Positions 15,100-23,674 are shown, numbered from the stretch's first letter. The stretch is 64,000 bases of DNA from W-Chloroflexi-9 sp045863195 (GCA_045863195.1 BTUI01000007.1:62001-126000); one strand, 5' to 3'. Numbers and translations are program-made. The notes: generated by a model from the letters alone, not told the origin.

Positions 15100-16704
15100 A
15101 TGTTACAGATCGACCAGGTCACCGCGCGCATCGGCGCGCGGGCCGTGCTCGAACTCGTCTCGCTATCGCTCGCCCGAGGCGAGGTGGCGGGCGTCGTGGG
15201 GCCGAACGGCAGCGGCAAGAGCACCCTCCTGCGCATCGCGGCAGGCCAGCGTGCGCCGGAGGACGGACGGGTGACGTCGCACGCCGGTGCGCGTTTCGCC
15301 TACCTCGCGCAGCGCGTGGAAGCGCCCGAGGGCGCGCCGATCGCCACCGTCTTCCCGGCACTCTACCCGGCCGCGGCGGACGCCCTCCTCGCGGAGGCGG
15401 GACGGGCGATTGCGACGGGGGCCGGCGCCGAGTTCGACGCGGCCGAGGCGCGGTACGCCGCGCTCCTCGAGCAGATCGAGCGCGCCTCGGCGACGGCGGA
15501 GATCGCCCGCGGGCTCGGACTGCGGTGGCCGGATGGCGCCACGGCGTGGGACGCCGTCTCCGGCGGCGAACTGGCGAAGGCCGCGCTGGCGGTCACGCTT
15601 GGCGCGGGCGCGGACGTGCTGCTGCTGGACGAGCCGACGAACCACCTGGACCTCCCCGCCACGCGCTGGCTGGAGACGTACCTGCGCGAGTTCGAAGGTG
15701 CGGTCCTGCTCGTCTCGCACGACCGCGTGCTGCTGGACGCGGTGGCGGACCGCCTGCTGGTCCTCCACCCCGACGGGCGGCCGGCCGAGGTGTTCACGGG
15801 CGGCTACTCCGCGTGGGTGACGGAGGAGCAGCGACGGCGCGAGACACAACAGGCGGCCTTCGAGCGCCAGGAGCGCGCCGACCGCCACCTGCGCGAGGCG
15901 ATCTCAGCGATCGAGTCGCGCTCGCGCGACATCGAGAACAAGACCGTCCACTTCTATTTCAAGAAACGCGCGCTCAAGGTCGCCCGGCGGTCGACGACGC
16001 TCAAGGCTCGCCTGGAGCGGGAGGCGGCCGCCGTCGACCGGGTGACCCGCCCGCCCGACCGGCCGCACGGCATCCTCGCCGCGTTCGAGGCGGACGACCG
16101 GAGCGCTTCGCGCCTGGTCGCGGCGGACGGGGTACGGCTGGTGGCCGGCGAGCGCGTGCTGATCGAGGGCGCGTCGTTCGTCGTCGAGCGCGGTGACCGG
16201 ATCGCGCTCACCGGGGCGAACGGGAGCGGCAAATCCACGCTCCTGCGCGCGATCGCGGGGCTACAACCCCCGGCCGCCGGGCGCATCGCGCTCGCCGGGA
16301 CGGCTCGGCTGGGCCTCCTCGCGCAGGGCGAGGATGCGGGGCTGGAGGACGGAGAGGCCACCGCAGTTGACCTCGTGCGCCGGCTCGTGGGGGTGTCCGA
16401 GCGGGAGGCGTACAACCTCCTCCACCGCCTCGTACTCGGCCACGAACAGGCGAGCACCCCGGTCGGACGGCTCTCCGGGGGCGAACGCCGGCGGCTCGCG
16501 GTGGGGCTGCTCACCTTCGCGGGGGCGAACCTGCTGCTCCTGGACGAGCCGACGAACCACCTCGATCTCGCCGCGCGCGAGGCGTTCGAGGAGACACTCG
16601 CGGGGTTCGGCGGCGCGGTGGTCGTCGCCACGCACGACCGGGCGCTGATCGACCGCCTCGGCGCGACCATGTGGACGATCGAGGGCGCCCGCCTGCGGAC
16701 GTGA
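15100..16704 (+). CDS. ABC-F family ATPase (ribosome-associated)
   Basis: Soluble twin-cassette ATPase of 534 residues without membrane domains. ABC-F proteins bind the ribosomal E site and regulate translation or protect against antibiotics. Cassette 1 has GPNGSGKST near residue 35, SGGE near 153 and LLLDEPTNHLDL near 172. Cassette 2 has GANGSGKST near 374, LSGGERRRLAVG near 458 and a second LLLDEPTNHLDL near 480. Both cassettes keep the catalytic Glu. The interdomain linker, with its basic helical HFYFKKRALKVARR segment, is the ribosome-probing arm. ATG 15100 begins the conserved MLQI segment; an ATG at 15088 would add four residues. Whether it is a housekeeping Ett-like factor or a resistance factor cannot be decided. 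Confidence 0.9.
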   Translation: MLQIDQVTARIGARAVLELVSLSLARGEVAGVVGPNGSGKSTLLRIAAGQRAPEDGRVTSHAGARFAYLAQRVEAPEGAPIATVFPALYPAAADALLAEAGRAIATGAGAEFDAAEARYAALLEQIERASATAEIARGLGLRWPDGATAWDAVSGGELAKAALAVTLGAGADVLLLDEPTNHLDLPATRWLETYLREFEGAVLLVSHDRVLLDAVADRLLVLHPDGRPAEVFTGGYSAWVTEEQRRRETQQAAFERQERADRHLREAISAIESRSRDIENKTVHFYFKKRALKVARRSTTLKARLEREAAAVDRVTRPPDRPHGILAAFEADDRSASRLVAADGVRLVAGERVLIEGASFVVERGDRIALTGANGSGKSTLLRAIAGLQPPAAGRIALAGTARLGLLAQGEDAGLEDGEATAVDLVRRLVGVSEREAYNLLHRLVLGHEQASTPVGRLSGGERRRLAVGLLTFAGANLLLLDEPTNHLDLAAREAFEETLAGFGGAVVVATHDRALIDRLGATMWTIEGARLRT

Positions 16705-16709
16705 GGGCG

Positions 16710-16759
16710 GGCCGGCGTCCTAGTGCGGGAGGTACTTGTCTCCTCGCAGGACGCCGGCC
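16710..16759. terminator. Inverted repeat overlapping the convergent gene end
   Basis: GGCCGGCGTCCT (16710-16721) and AGGACGCCGGCC (16748-16759) are perfect 12-bp complements with a 26-nt loop that includes the last codons of sbtB. It lies just after the ABC-F stop and may terminate that transcript. Confidence 0.4.
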
Positions 16760-17052
16760 TCCACCACCCACGCAATCACGGCGTAGTGCTCGAAGTACTC
16801 CGCCTCGATGTGCTGCAGGATGCGCGCCGCCACATCGAAACTGGCGAGCACCTCGACGCGGACGTTCCCGCCTTGCAGGTCGCCTGAGCGCGAACCACGT
16901 GACCCCTCCCCGTGCGCGGGGCTCACGGTGTATCCCGTCGCGCCGAGGTCGAGTACGGCACGCGTAATGCGACGTTCGAGGATCGCCTCGGCGACGATGG
17001 TGACCAGCATCAGGTGCACCGCGGAAGCCGGCAGCGGGTGTTCCTCGGCCAT
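16720..17052 (-). CDS. sbtB: SbtB-like PII-family regulator
   Basis: PII-like trimeric signal protein that binds adenylyl nucleotides and controls the bicarbonate transporter SbtA. The 110-residue sequence matches cyanobacterial SbtB in order: VAEAILERRITRAVLDLGATGYTV at the first helix and strand, the T-loop-containing GEGSRGSRSG, then GNVRVEVL and EYFEHYAVIAWVVEAGVL. The C-terminus ends GDKYLPH and lacks the redox-sensing CGPxGC R-loop of cyanobacterial proteins. ATG 17052 follows AGGAG by five bases and lies 11 nt after the sbtA stop. An upstream in-frame GTG at 17067 overlaps the sbtA stop but has no better signal. Location directly behind sbtA makes the assignment firm. Confidence 0.88.
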   Translation of the reverse strand: MAEEHPLPASAVHLMLVTIVAEAILERRITRAVLDLGATGYTVSPAHGEGSRGSRSGDLQGGNVRVEVLASFDVAARILQHIEAEYFEHYAVIAWVVEAGVLRGDKYLPH

Positions 17053-17063
17053 GTCGTCTCCTC

Positions 17064-18020
17064 TCACGCGAGGCGCGTGGCGATCTCGTAGTAGAGGGGG
17101 ATCCCCACGGTCAGGTTGAACGGAAAGGTGACCGCCAGCGCGCCCGTCAGGTAGATGCTCGGGTTCGCCTCCGGGAGCGCGATGCGCACTGCGGCCGGTG
17201 CTGCGATGTACGAGGCGCTCGCCGCGAGCACGCCGAGGACCATCGCGCCGCCCGCGGAGAGCCCCGCCAGCCCGCCCAGCACCACGCCCGCCGTCCCGTT
17301 CACCACCGGGGCCAGCGTGGCGAAGAGGAGCAAGAACGGTCCGGCCGTGCGCAGGTCGGCGAACCGCCGCGCCGTCTGCACACCCATCTCCAGCAGGAAG
17401 AGCGTCAGCACGCCCTGGAACGGGTCCACGAAGAATGGCCGTACCGGCAACAGCCGCTCCGCACCAGCGACAAAGCCGATCAGGAGGCCCCCGGCCAGCA
17501 GGATGATGCTGCGCCCCACGAGCACCTCGTGCAGCGCTTCGCTGAGCCGTCCGTGTCCGCCGGACATCGCGATCCGCGCGATGACGAGCGCGATAACGAT
17601 CGCCGGCACCTCCATGATCGCGACGAGCGTCGGCACGAACCCCTCATAGGGCTCACCGACGGTGTCGAGGAAGGTGATCGCGGCCGTGAAGGTGACCACG
17701 GAGGTCGAGCCGTAGTGGGCCGCGAGGGCGGCCGCATTCGGCGTGTCCATGCGGCCGAGCGTGCGGACGGCGGGGTACACCCAGAGCGGGATCAGGATGC
17801 CGATGAGGAGCGTCACGACCGCGGGGGCGGCGACGTCTGCCAGGTCGGCCTCGGACAGCGCGCCGCCACCCTTCAGGCCGATCGCGAGCAGGAGGTAGAT
17901 CGAAATGGTCTGGTAGACCGGCTCTGGGAGCCGGAGATCGCTCTTCAGGAGCGAAGCGGCGATACCCAGGACGAACGCGAGGATGGCCGGGGTGGCCAGA
18001 TTGGACGCGGCCGTTTCCAG
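17064..18020 (-). CDS. sbtA: SbtA-type sodium-dependent bicarbonate transporter
   Basis: Inner-membrane sodium/bicarbonate symporter family protein of about 318 residues and roughly ten membrane segments. The N-terminal LATPAILAFVLGIAASLLKSDLRLPE and YLLLAIGLKGG match cyanobacterial SbtA. Further conserved parts are YGSTSVVTFTAA, EVPAIVIALV, LFLLEMGVQTARRF, ASASYIAAPAAVRIALPEANPSIYLT. No ATG, GTG or TTG exists in frame before an internal GTG at 17816, which would delete two membrane segments. A CTG at 18020, six bases after AAGGGAG, is therefore the best start; the preceding in-frame stop is at 18033-18035. It is shorter than cyanobacterial SbtA (about 370) because the cytoplasmic loop is reduced. 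It is translated with sbtB and divergent from a carbonic anhydrase gene. Confidence 0.85.
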   Translation of the reverse strand: METAASNLATPAILAFVLGIAASLLKSDLRLPEPVYQTISIYLLLAIGLKGGGALSEADLADVAAPAVVTLLIGILIPLWVYPAVRTLGRMDTPNAAALAAHYGSTSVVTFTAAITFLDTVGEPYEGFVPTLVAIMEVPAIVIALVIARIAMSGGHGRLSEALHEVLVGRSIILLAGGLLIGFVAGAERLLPVRPFFVDPFQGVLTLFLLEMGVQTARRFADLRTAGPFLLLFATLAPVVNGTAGVVLGGLAGLSAGGAMVLGVLAASASYIAAPAAVRIALPEANPSIYLTGALAVTFPFNLTVGIPLYYEIATRLA

Positions 18021-18181
18021 GGAGCGCTCCCTTCAATCCTCCAACCGTCACGCGGGGGTCGATACAGGATATCGGCGTGCGCCAGTCATGGAGGAGTCGC
18101 TGGGCTTCACCTTCACGTCAGGGCAGGAGTAGAGTCGAATCAGTGGGCCGGGAGAGCCCGCCGGTGGTCGTTGGGGGTTCA

Positions 18182-18739
18182 ATGGGGTTCATGGGGGACG
18201 TGCCGGATCCGACGGTGAGCGTGGCCGGCGAGCTCGACACTATGGTCGAGGCGAATGAGAAGTGGCGTGCCGGCTTCGCGGTGGGCGCGCTCGGGGTGCG
18301 CCCCGTCAAGCACGCGGTCATCCTCACCTGCATGGACTCCCGTTACCCGGCGGCCGCGATCATCGGCTACGAGTTGGGGGACGCCCACACGATCCGCAAC
18401 GCCGGCGGCCGCGCCACGGACGACGCGATCCGCTCGCTGATCGTCTCCGCGCACGCCCTCGGCACGCGCGCCTGCATCGTCATCCACCACACGGACTGCG
18501 GCCTCCACCGCCAGACCAACGAGGCGCTCCGGAGCAAGGTGAAGGAAGTGACCGGCCAGAGCGCCGCACACATCGACTTCCTCCCCTTCGCTGACCTGGA
18601 GGAGAGCGTCCGCGACGACGTGGAGCAGATCCGCGCCTGCCGGTTCCTGCCGGAAGACTACGAGGTCATGGGCATGATCTATGACGTCCGGACCGGGACC
18701 ATCATCCCGGTGGACGTGCCGGAGCACGCCACCTCCTAG
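18182..18739 (+). CDS. Beta-class carbonic anhydrase
   Basis: Zinc enzyme interconverting CO2 and bicarbonate in the cytosol; 185 residues from ATG 18182. Zinc ligands and the catalytic dyad are visible: CMDSR (Cys and the Asp-Arg pair) near residue 44 and HHTDCG with the His-x2-Cys pair near 104. The glycine-rich IRNAGGRATDDAIRSL follows the first motif, as in small beta-CAs of the mycobacterial type. The frame opens earlier, but the upstream 35 codons look non-coding. ATG 18182 or the ATG at 18191 is the likely start. It is divergent from sbtA with a 161-bp shared region containing TAGAGT at about 18129, so the transporter and enzyme are probably co-regulated. Internal bicarbonate delivered by SbtA would be its substrate. 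Confidence 0.92.
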   Translation: MGFMGDVPDPTVSVAGELDTMVEANEKWRAGFAVGALGVRPVKHAVILTCMDSRYPAAAIIGYELGDAHTIRNAGGRATDDAIRSLIVSAHALGTRACIVIHHTDCGLHRQTNEALRSKVKEVTGQSAAHIDFLPFADLEESVRDDVEQIRACRFLPEDYEVMGMIYDVRTGTIIPVDVPEHATS

Positions 18740-18757
18740 ACCTGGCACCGCTCGCCG

Positions 18758-19900
18758 CTAAGCCGGCAGCCGCTGCTCCCTGACCCCGCCCGACGCGAGC
18801 GCCGCCTCGATGCGCGCCACGTTGTAGCCGGCCTCGCGCAGCACCTCGCGCGTGTGCTGGCCGGCGAGGGGCGCCGGCCCGGTCGCGCTGCTGACGGTGT
18901 CCGAGAAGAAGAGCGCGGAGTCCACCGCGCGCACGCGGCCGTCCAGCGGGTCGTCCACCTCCACGATCATGCCGCGCTCCTGCAGGTGCGGGTGCGCTGC
19001 CGCCTCGTGCATCGTCAGGGCGAGCCCGTACGGCGCACCGGTGGAGGCCATCGCGGCCGTCACCACCTCGGCGTCCAGCGCCGCCACCCACGTCCCGACG
19101 AGCGCGCTCGCGGCGGCCGGCTTCGGCGGCATCGGCTCGCCGGGGTGGCCGAGGGCGGCGGCGATGCGCTCCCAGTTGTGCTCGCCGCCGATGTTGATGG
19201 TGACGTGGCGGCCGTCTCGCGTGCGGTGGACCGGGTGGCGGAACGGCTCCCACGCCTCCGGCGGAGCGCCGTTGAGGGCGGGCCCGGCGACCTCCGTGAG
19301 CATCTGGAACTGGCAGTCCATCAGCGCGGTGTCCACGCGCTGCCCTCGGCCGGTGCGCTCGCGGTCGAGCAGCGCCGCGAGGATGCCGGAGAACGCGGTC
19401 TGGCCGGTGACGAGGTCGGCGACGGTGACGCCGGGAGCGAACGGCTCCCGCGTGCCCACGGCCTGCTGCTGCACCCACAGCCACCCCGCCTCCGCGTGCG
19501 CGGTCGCGCCGTACGCACGCCTCGATGAACCCTGGCCGAAGCCGGAGATCGAGGCGAAGACGAGGCGCGGGTTCGTGGCGATCGACGCCTCGAAGCCGAT
19601 GCCGAGCGCGTCCATCACACCGGGGCGGAAGTTCTCCACCACCACGTCCGCGCGGGCGATCAGCGCTCGCGCCGCGGCGATCCCCTCCGGGTGCGCGAGG
19701 TCGAGCGTGATCGAGCGCTTGCCGAGGTTGTTCGCAACGCTCCCCTCCGTGCGCACGGGGCCGGTCGCGCCCTCCTTTGGTGGGTCGATGCAGATCACGT
19801 CCGCACCGAGGTCGGCGAGCATCCTCGTGCAGTAGGGGCCAGCAACCACGCGGGTGAAGTCCACCACCCGCACACCTTCCAGGATCCGCCGTCCGCCCAT
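18758..19900 (-). CDS. CaiB/BaiF family class III CoA-transferase
   Basis: Enzyme of 380 residues that transfers CoA between carboxylic acids (formyl-CoA transferase, alpha-methylacyl-CoA racemase and carnitine CoA-transferase family). The N-terminus ILEGVRVVDFTRVVAGPYCTRMLADLGADVI is the family opening, with the nucleotide-contact EGSVANNLGKRSITLDL and the ARADVVVENFRPGVMD segment. The catalytic Asp lies in the VTVADLVTGQTAFSGILAAL region near residue 180. GGAGGAGG precedes the ATG. It converges on the carbonic anhydrase gene and is divergent from an acetyl-CoA hydrolase/transferase gene, which suggests a local theme of CoA-thioester metabolism. The substrate is unknown. Confidence 0.9.
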   Translation of the reverse strand: MGGRRILEGVRVVDFTRVVAGPYCTRMLADLGADVICIDPPKEGATGPVRTEGSVANNLGKRSITLDLAHPEGIAAARALIARADVVVENFRPGVMDALGIGFEASIATNPRLVFASISGFGQGSSRRAYGATAHAEAGWLWVQQQAVGTREPFAPGVTVADLVTGQTAFSGILAALLDRERTGRGQRVDTALMDCQFQMLTEVAGPALNGAPPEAWEPFRHPVHRTRDGRHVTINIGGEHNWERIAAALGHPGEPMPPKPAAASALVGTWVAALDAEVVTAAMASTGAPYGLALTMHEAAAHPHLQERGMIVEVDDPLDGRVRAVDSALFFSDTVSSATGPAPLAGQHTREVLREAGYNVARIEAALASGGVREQRLPA

Positions 19901-19999
19901 GCTGTCGCCTCCTCCGCCTGACTGCTGGAGGGGCCATTACAACACACGGGATGCCCTGCCCTGCTTGCGGGGCGGCGAGCCGGCTGCTGTCATGGCGTC

Positions 20000-21283
20000 A
20001 TGCCAGCCGTCAGCGCGGACGCCGCGCTCGCCCATGTCCGCGACGGGATGCGCGTCTACCTGCACGGCGGCGCCGCCACGCCGACCCCGCTGATCGAGGC
20101 GCTCGCCCGCCGCGCCGCCTCTCTCCGCGACGTGGAGACGGTGTCGCTGCACCTCGAAGGCCCCGCGCCGCACGTCGACCCGGCACTGGAGGGGCGCCTG
20201 CGCCACAACGCACTGTTCATCGGCGCGAACGTGCGCGAGGCGGTGAATGCAGGGCGGGCCGACTTCACGCCCGTCTTCCTCTCCGACATCCCGGCGCTGT
20301 TCACGGGGGGGCCGCTACCACTCGACGTGGCGCTCATCCAGGTGTCGCCGCCGGACGCGGGCGGGTTCTGCTCGCTTGGCGTGTCGGTGGACGTCGCGCG
20401 GCCGGCGGCGGAAGCGGCCGGATACGTGATCGCGGAGGTGAACCGGCAGATGCCGCGCACCCTCGGCGAGACGACGGTCCACCTCAACCAGATCGACGCC
20501 TACATCGAGACCGACCGGCCGCTGCACGAGATCGCGCGCCCCGAACCCACCGAGGAGTCCCGACGCATCGGCCAGCAGGTCGCGACGCTGATCGACAACG
20601 GCGCGACGCTGCAACTCGGCATCGGCGCGGTCGCTGATGCGGTGCTGGGTGCGCTGCACGGCCACCGCGACCTGGGCATCCACACGGAGATGTTCGCAGA
20701 CGGGGTCGTGGACCTCGTGGAGGCGGGCGTGGTGACGGGCGCACGGAAGACGCTGCACCCCGGCCTCATCGTCTCTTCGTTCGTGATGGGGACGCGACGC
20801 CTCTACGACTTCGTGGACGGCAACCCGCAGGTGGCAATGTTCGCGTCCTCGTACACAAACGATCCGATGGTGATCGCACGGCACGAGGAGATGGTCGCCG
20901 TGAACTCGGCGATCGAGGTGGACCTCACCGGCCAGGTCTGCGCCGACTCCATCGGCCCGAGGTTCTGGAGCGGCATCGGCGGCCAGCTCGACTTCATCCG
21001 CGGGGCCGCGCGCGCCCCGCGCGGACGGCCGATCATCGCGCTGCCCTCCACCGCGCGCGGCGGCACCCAGTCGCGCATCGTCGCCCGCCTCGCGGACGGT
21101 GCCGGCGTGGTCACGACGCGGGGCGACGTCTACTTCGTGGTCACCGAGTACGGCATCGCCCACCTGCACGGGCGCCCGGTGCGGGAGCGCGCACAGGCGC
21201 TACTGGATATCGCGCATCCCGCGTTCCGCAAGCAGATCGCCCGCGAGGCGCTCGCGCTGTACGGCTTCCGCCTCCGGGTCTGA
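20000..21283 (+). CDS. Acetyl-CoA hydrolase/transferase family protein (4-hydroxybutyrate CoA-transferase-like)
   Basis: Class I CoA-transferase of 427 residues that moves CoA between acetyl-CoA and another acid or hydrolyses acetyl-CoA. Recognisable family parts are YLHGGAATPTPLIEAL at the N-terminus, QVSPPDAGGFCSLGVSVD, AEVNRQMPRTLGE, LGIGAVADAV, HTEMFADGVVDL, GRPIIALPSTARGGTQSRIV and VTEYGIAHLHGRPVRERAQALL near the C-terminus. Length fits the 430-residue family norm. It is divergent from the class III CoA-transferase at 19900 with about 100 bp between the starts. It ends at a strong bidirectional hairpin. The acceptor acid is not predictable; 4-hydroxybutyrate, propionate and succinate are the known options. 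Confidence 0.88.
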   Translation: MPAVSADAALAHVRDGMRVYLHGGAATPTPLIEALARRAASLRDVETVSLHLEGPAPHVDPALEGRLRHNALFIGANVREAVNAGRADFTPVFLSDIPALFTGGPLPLDVALIQVSPPDAGGFCSLGVSVDVARPAAEAAGYVIAEVNRQMPRTLGETTVHLNQIDAYIETDRPLHEIARPEPTEESRRIGQQVATLIDNGATLQLGIGAVADAVLGALHGHRDLGIHTEMFADGVVDLVEAGVVTGARKTLHPGLIVSSFVMGTRRLYDFVDGNPQVAMFASSYTNDPMVIARHEEMVAVNSAIEVDLTGQVCADSIGPRFWSGIGGQLDFIRGAARAPRGRPIIALPSTARGGTQSRIVARLADGAGVVTTRGDVYFVVTEYGIAHLHGRPVRERAQALLDIAHPAFRKQIAREALALYGFRLRV

Positions 21284-21319
21284 GGCGCGCCGGGACGCCT
21301 CACGCGCACCTCAGATGCA

Positions 21320-21345
21320 GACGGGACGCCTCGCGGCGTCCCGTC
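21320..21345. terminator. Bidirectional hairpin between convergent genes
   Basis: GACGGGACGCC-tcgc-GGCGTCCCGTC, an 11-bp perfect stem with a tetraloop, lies between gene ends at 21283 and 21371. No U-tract. Confidence 0.65.
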
Positions 21346-21370
21346 GTGTCCGTTACCAACGCGGCAAGGG

Positions 21371-22309
21371 CTACCGCTTCGTGATCTGGTCGACGGCCGT
21401 CATCTCCTCGGCGGTGAGCCGCCAGGAGGCCGCGGCCGCGTTCGCCGCGACCTGCTCCGGGCGCGTGGCGCCGGCGATCACGGAGCCCACGTAGTCCAGC
21501 GTCGCCAGCCACGAGAAGGCGAGTTCGAGGAGCGTGTGGCCGCGCTCCTTCGCGAATGCATCCAGCCGCTCGACGGTGTCGAAGTTCTGCTCCGTGAGCA
21601 GGCGGTCGGCCTGCGGTCCGGAGGAGAGGCGAGCGCCCTCCGGCGCCGCTTCGCCGCGCTTGTACTTGCCGGTCAGGAGGCCGCTGGCGAGCGGGAAGAA
21701 CGGCAGGATACTCAGCCCGAACTGCTTCGAGGCGGTCACGACCTCGCCCTCGATGCGGCGGTCGAGCAGGCTGTACTGGTTCTGCGCGGAGATGAACGGC
21801 GTCAGGTGGTCCGTCTTCGCAATCCACGCCGCGTTGGCGATCTGCCAGCCGGCGTAGTTGGAGCAGCCGATGTACCGCACCTTGCCGGAGCGCACGAGGT
21901 CATCGAGCGCGTGCATGGTCTCTTCCTGCGGCGTCTTCGGGTCCGGGAAGTGCATCTGGTAGAGGTCGATGTAGTCCGTGTCCAGGCGGCGCAGGGAGTC
22001 CTCCACCGCGGACATGATGTAGCGGCGGGAGCCACCGGCTCGCAGCGGGCCATCGCCCATGGGGCCGGCGAACTTCGTCGCGATGATCGCCTCGGAGCGG
22101 CGGCCCTTCAGCGCGGCGCCCAGGAACTCCTCCGACTTGCCGCGGCCGCCGTAGATGTCGGCGGTGTCGAAGAGCGTGATGCCCTGGTCCAGGCAGGCGT
22201 GCACCACGTCCGCGGCGCGGGCGGCATCCATGCGCATGCCAAAGTTGTTGGTGCCCAGGCCCACCACGGAGACCTGCAGGCCGGAGTTGCCCAGGTTGCG
22301 GTATTCCAT
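21371..22309 (-). CDS. Aldo/keto reductase
   Basis: NADPH-dependent oxidoreductase of the AKR superfamily, 312 residues, (beta/alpha)8 barrel. Catalytic tetrad residues can be placed: DTADIYG (Asp and Tyr, near residues 51-56), ATKF (Lys near 81) and YQMHFPD (His near 124). The start YRNLGNSGLQVSVVGLGTNNFG and the end segment PVIAGATRPEQVAANA-like SVIAGATRPEQVAANAAAA are typical of the YajO/IolS-like subgroup that reduces aldehydes or sugars. ATG 22309 follows a GGGGATCC ribosome-binding region. It is downstream of the MFS gene at 22386 on the same strand, 76 nt away, and may be co-transcribed. The physiological substrate is unknown. Confidence 0.92.
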   Translation of the reverse strand: MEYRNLGNSGLQVSVVGLGTNNFGMRMDAARAADVVHACLDQGITLFDTADIYGGRGKSEEFLGAALKGRRSEAIIATKFAGPMGDGPLRAGGSRRYIMSAVEDSLRRLDTDYIDLYQMHFPDPKTPQEETMHALDDLVRSGKVRYIGCSNYAGWQIANAAWIAKTDHLTPFISAQNQYSLLDRRIEGEVVTASKQFGLSILPFFPLASGLLTGKYKRGEAAPEGARLSSGPQADRLLTEQNFDTVERLDAFAKERGHTLLELAFSWLATLDYVGSVIAGATRPEQVAANAAAASWRLTAEEMTAVDQITKR

Positions 22310-22385
22310 CGGATCCCCTCGTCGTGCTCGTGTGTGAGGCGGGCAGTATACCCCCGTGGGGTGTCCGCCTCGTTGCCCTCAGGGG

Positions 22386-23588
22386 CTACGAGGCAGGGGA
22401 GGCGGCCGCTGGCGCCTTGGCTGGCGCGGTACGGGTGCGCGCGATGAAGAACAGCGCGCCGAGGAGGATGAAGCAGCCCCCCGCGGCGAAGACGGTGCGG
22501 ACTCCCGTCGCCTCCACGATCCGGCCGCCGCCGAGCGATCCGGCGAGGACGCCGATCGCATAGGCCATCGACTGCAGGCTCGCGACCGTCGCCATGCCGA
22601 GGGAGCGGCCGATCTCCACCTGCACCGCCTGCCCCGCCACGTTGAACAGCGCGCCACCGATGCCGACCCCGACGATGAACCCGCCGAGGATCACGAGGTA
22701 CGCGGTGCTGAACGCAGCCGTGGAGTAGCCCAGCGCCACCATCGCCGCCCCGACCACCACCAGCATCCGGCGCGGGAGACGGTCGGCCACGTGCCCCAGC
22801 AGCGGCTGCAGCAGCCCCCCGGCGAACTGCTGCCCCGCCAGCAACACACCCACCATCGTCGCGGTCACGGCCAGCGACTCCTCCAGGTAGACGGCGATGA
22901 AGGAGAAGGACGCGCCCATCGAGAACGCGGAGGAGGCGCGCAGCGCGAAGAGCGCCTGCACGGTGGGGTGCCGCAGGATCGTGCCCCACGACGCGATGGG
23001 AGGCTGCACGCGAGGCGTGCCGTCGGCGGCGTGCGTCGCCACCGAGGACGGCAGCAGCAGCCACACGAGCGCCGACGACACCGAGAACAGCAGCGCCATG
23101 CTCAGGAACACGTCCTCGATCGCCGCGTGGTCACGGACGACGCCGGCCAACACGGGCCCCACGCCGAACCCGAAGAAGTCGAAGAGGCCGAAGACGCCCA
23201 TGTAGCGCCCCTCGCGGCCGGTCGGCGCCAGGTCACCGACGTACGCCATTGCCATCGAGAAGATGAACGCGGAGCCCACACCGGAGAGCGCGCGGAAGGC
23301 GATGATGCCGGCGATGGAATCGGTGAGGTACCAGCCCACGGCGGCGGCAACGTAGGTGATGAGGCCACCCACCAGGAACGGCTTGCGGCCGAACCGGTCC
23401 GCCAGGCGTCCCGAGAATGGGCTGATGAACACCTGCGTCAGCGCGAACGCCGAGAAGGTCAGGCCGATGGCGGTCCCGGTGGCGCCGAGCGACTTCGCGT
23501 AGACGGGCAGCACGGGCGTGACCATGCCCAGGCCCATCGTGGCGCAGAACATCGCAAAGCCCAGCGTCAGGAACGGCCGGGAGAGCAT
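22386..23588 (-). CDS. Major facilitator superfamily transporter (paralogue of 3737-4921)
   Basis: Twelve-helix MFS permease of 400 residues, efflux type. It begins MLSRPFLTLGF and shows MGLGMVTPVLPVYAKSLGATG, motif-A GRLADRFGRKPFLVGG (about 64-80) and the helix-5 stretch GFGVGPVLAGVV. Line-up with the gene at 3737 shows the same segments in the same order, so these are duplicates within one genome. The C-terminus is an Ala/Pro-rich tail. It is the promoter-proximal member of a possible pair with the aldo/keto reductase. A hairpin at 23623-23648 separates it from the FmdB gene. Substrate unknown. Confidence 0.9.
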   Translation of the reverse strand: MLSRPFLTLGFAMFCATMGLGMVTPVLPVYAKSLGATGTAIGLTFSAFALTQVFISPFSGRLADRFGRKPFLVGGLITYVAAAVGWYLTDSIAGIIAFRALSGVGSAFIFSMAMAYVGDLAPTGREGRYMGVFGLFDFFGFGVGPVLAGVVRDHAAIEDVFLSMALLFSVSSALVWLLLPSSVATHAADGTPRVQPPIASWGTILRHPTVQALFALRASSAFSMGASFSFIAVYLEESLAVTATMVGVLLAGQQFAGGLLQPLLGHVADRLPRRMLVVVGAAMVALGYSTAAFSTAYLVILGGFIVGVGIGGALFNVAGQAVQVEIGRSLGMATVASLQSMAYAIGVLAGSLGGGRIVEATGVRTVFAAGGCFILLGALFFIARTRTAPAKAPAAASPAS

Positions 23589-23622
23589 GGGGGCGATCCG
23601 ATCGGTCGGATGAACGTGTGAG

Positions 23623-23648
23623 ACGGGCCGCCCTCGCGGACGGCCCGT
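23623..23648 (-). terminator. GC-rich hairpin downstream of the FmdB-type gene
   Basis: ACGGGCCG and CGGCCCGT form an 8-bp perfect stem around a 10-nt loop. It lies between the FmdB-type gene end (23675) and the MFS start (23588), both minus strand. No U-tract. Confidence 0.5.
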
Positions 23649-23674
23649 GCGTCGGTCTCGGCGGTGCGGGCGGT

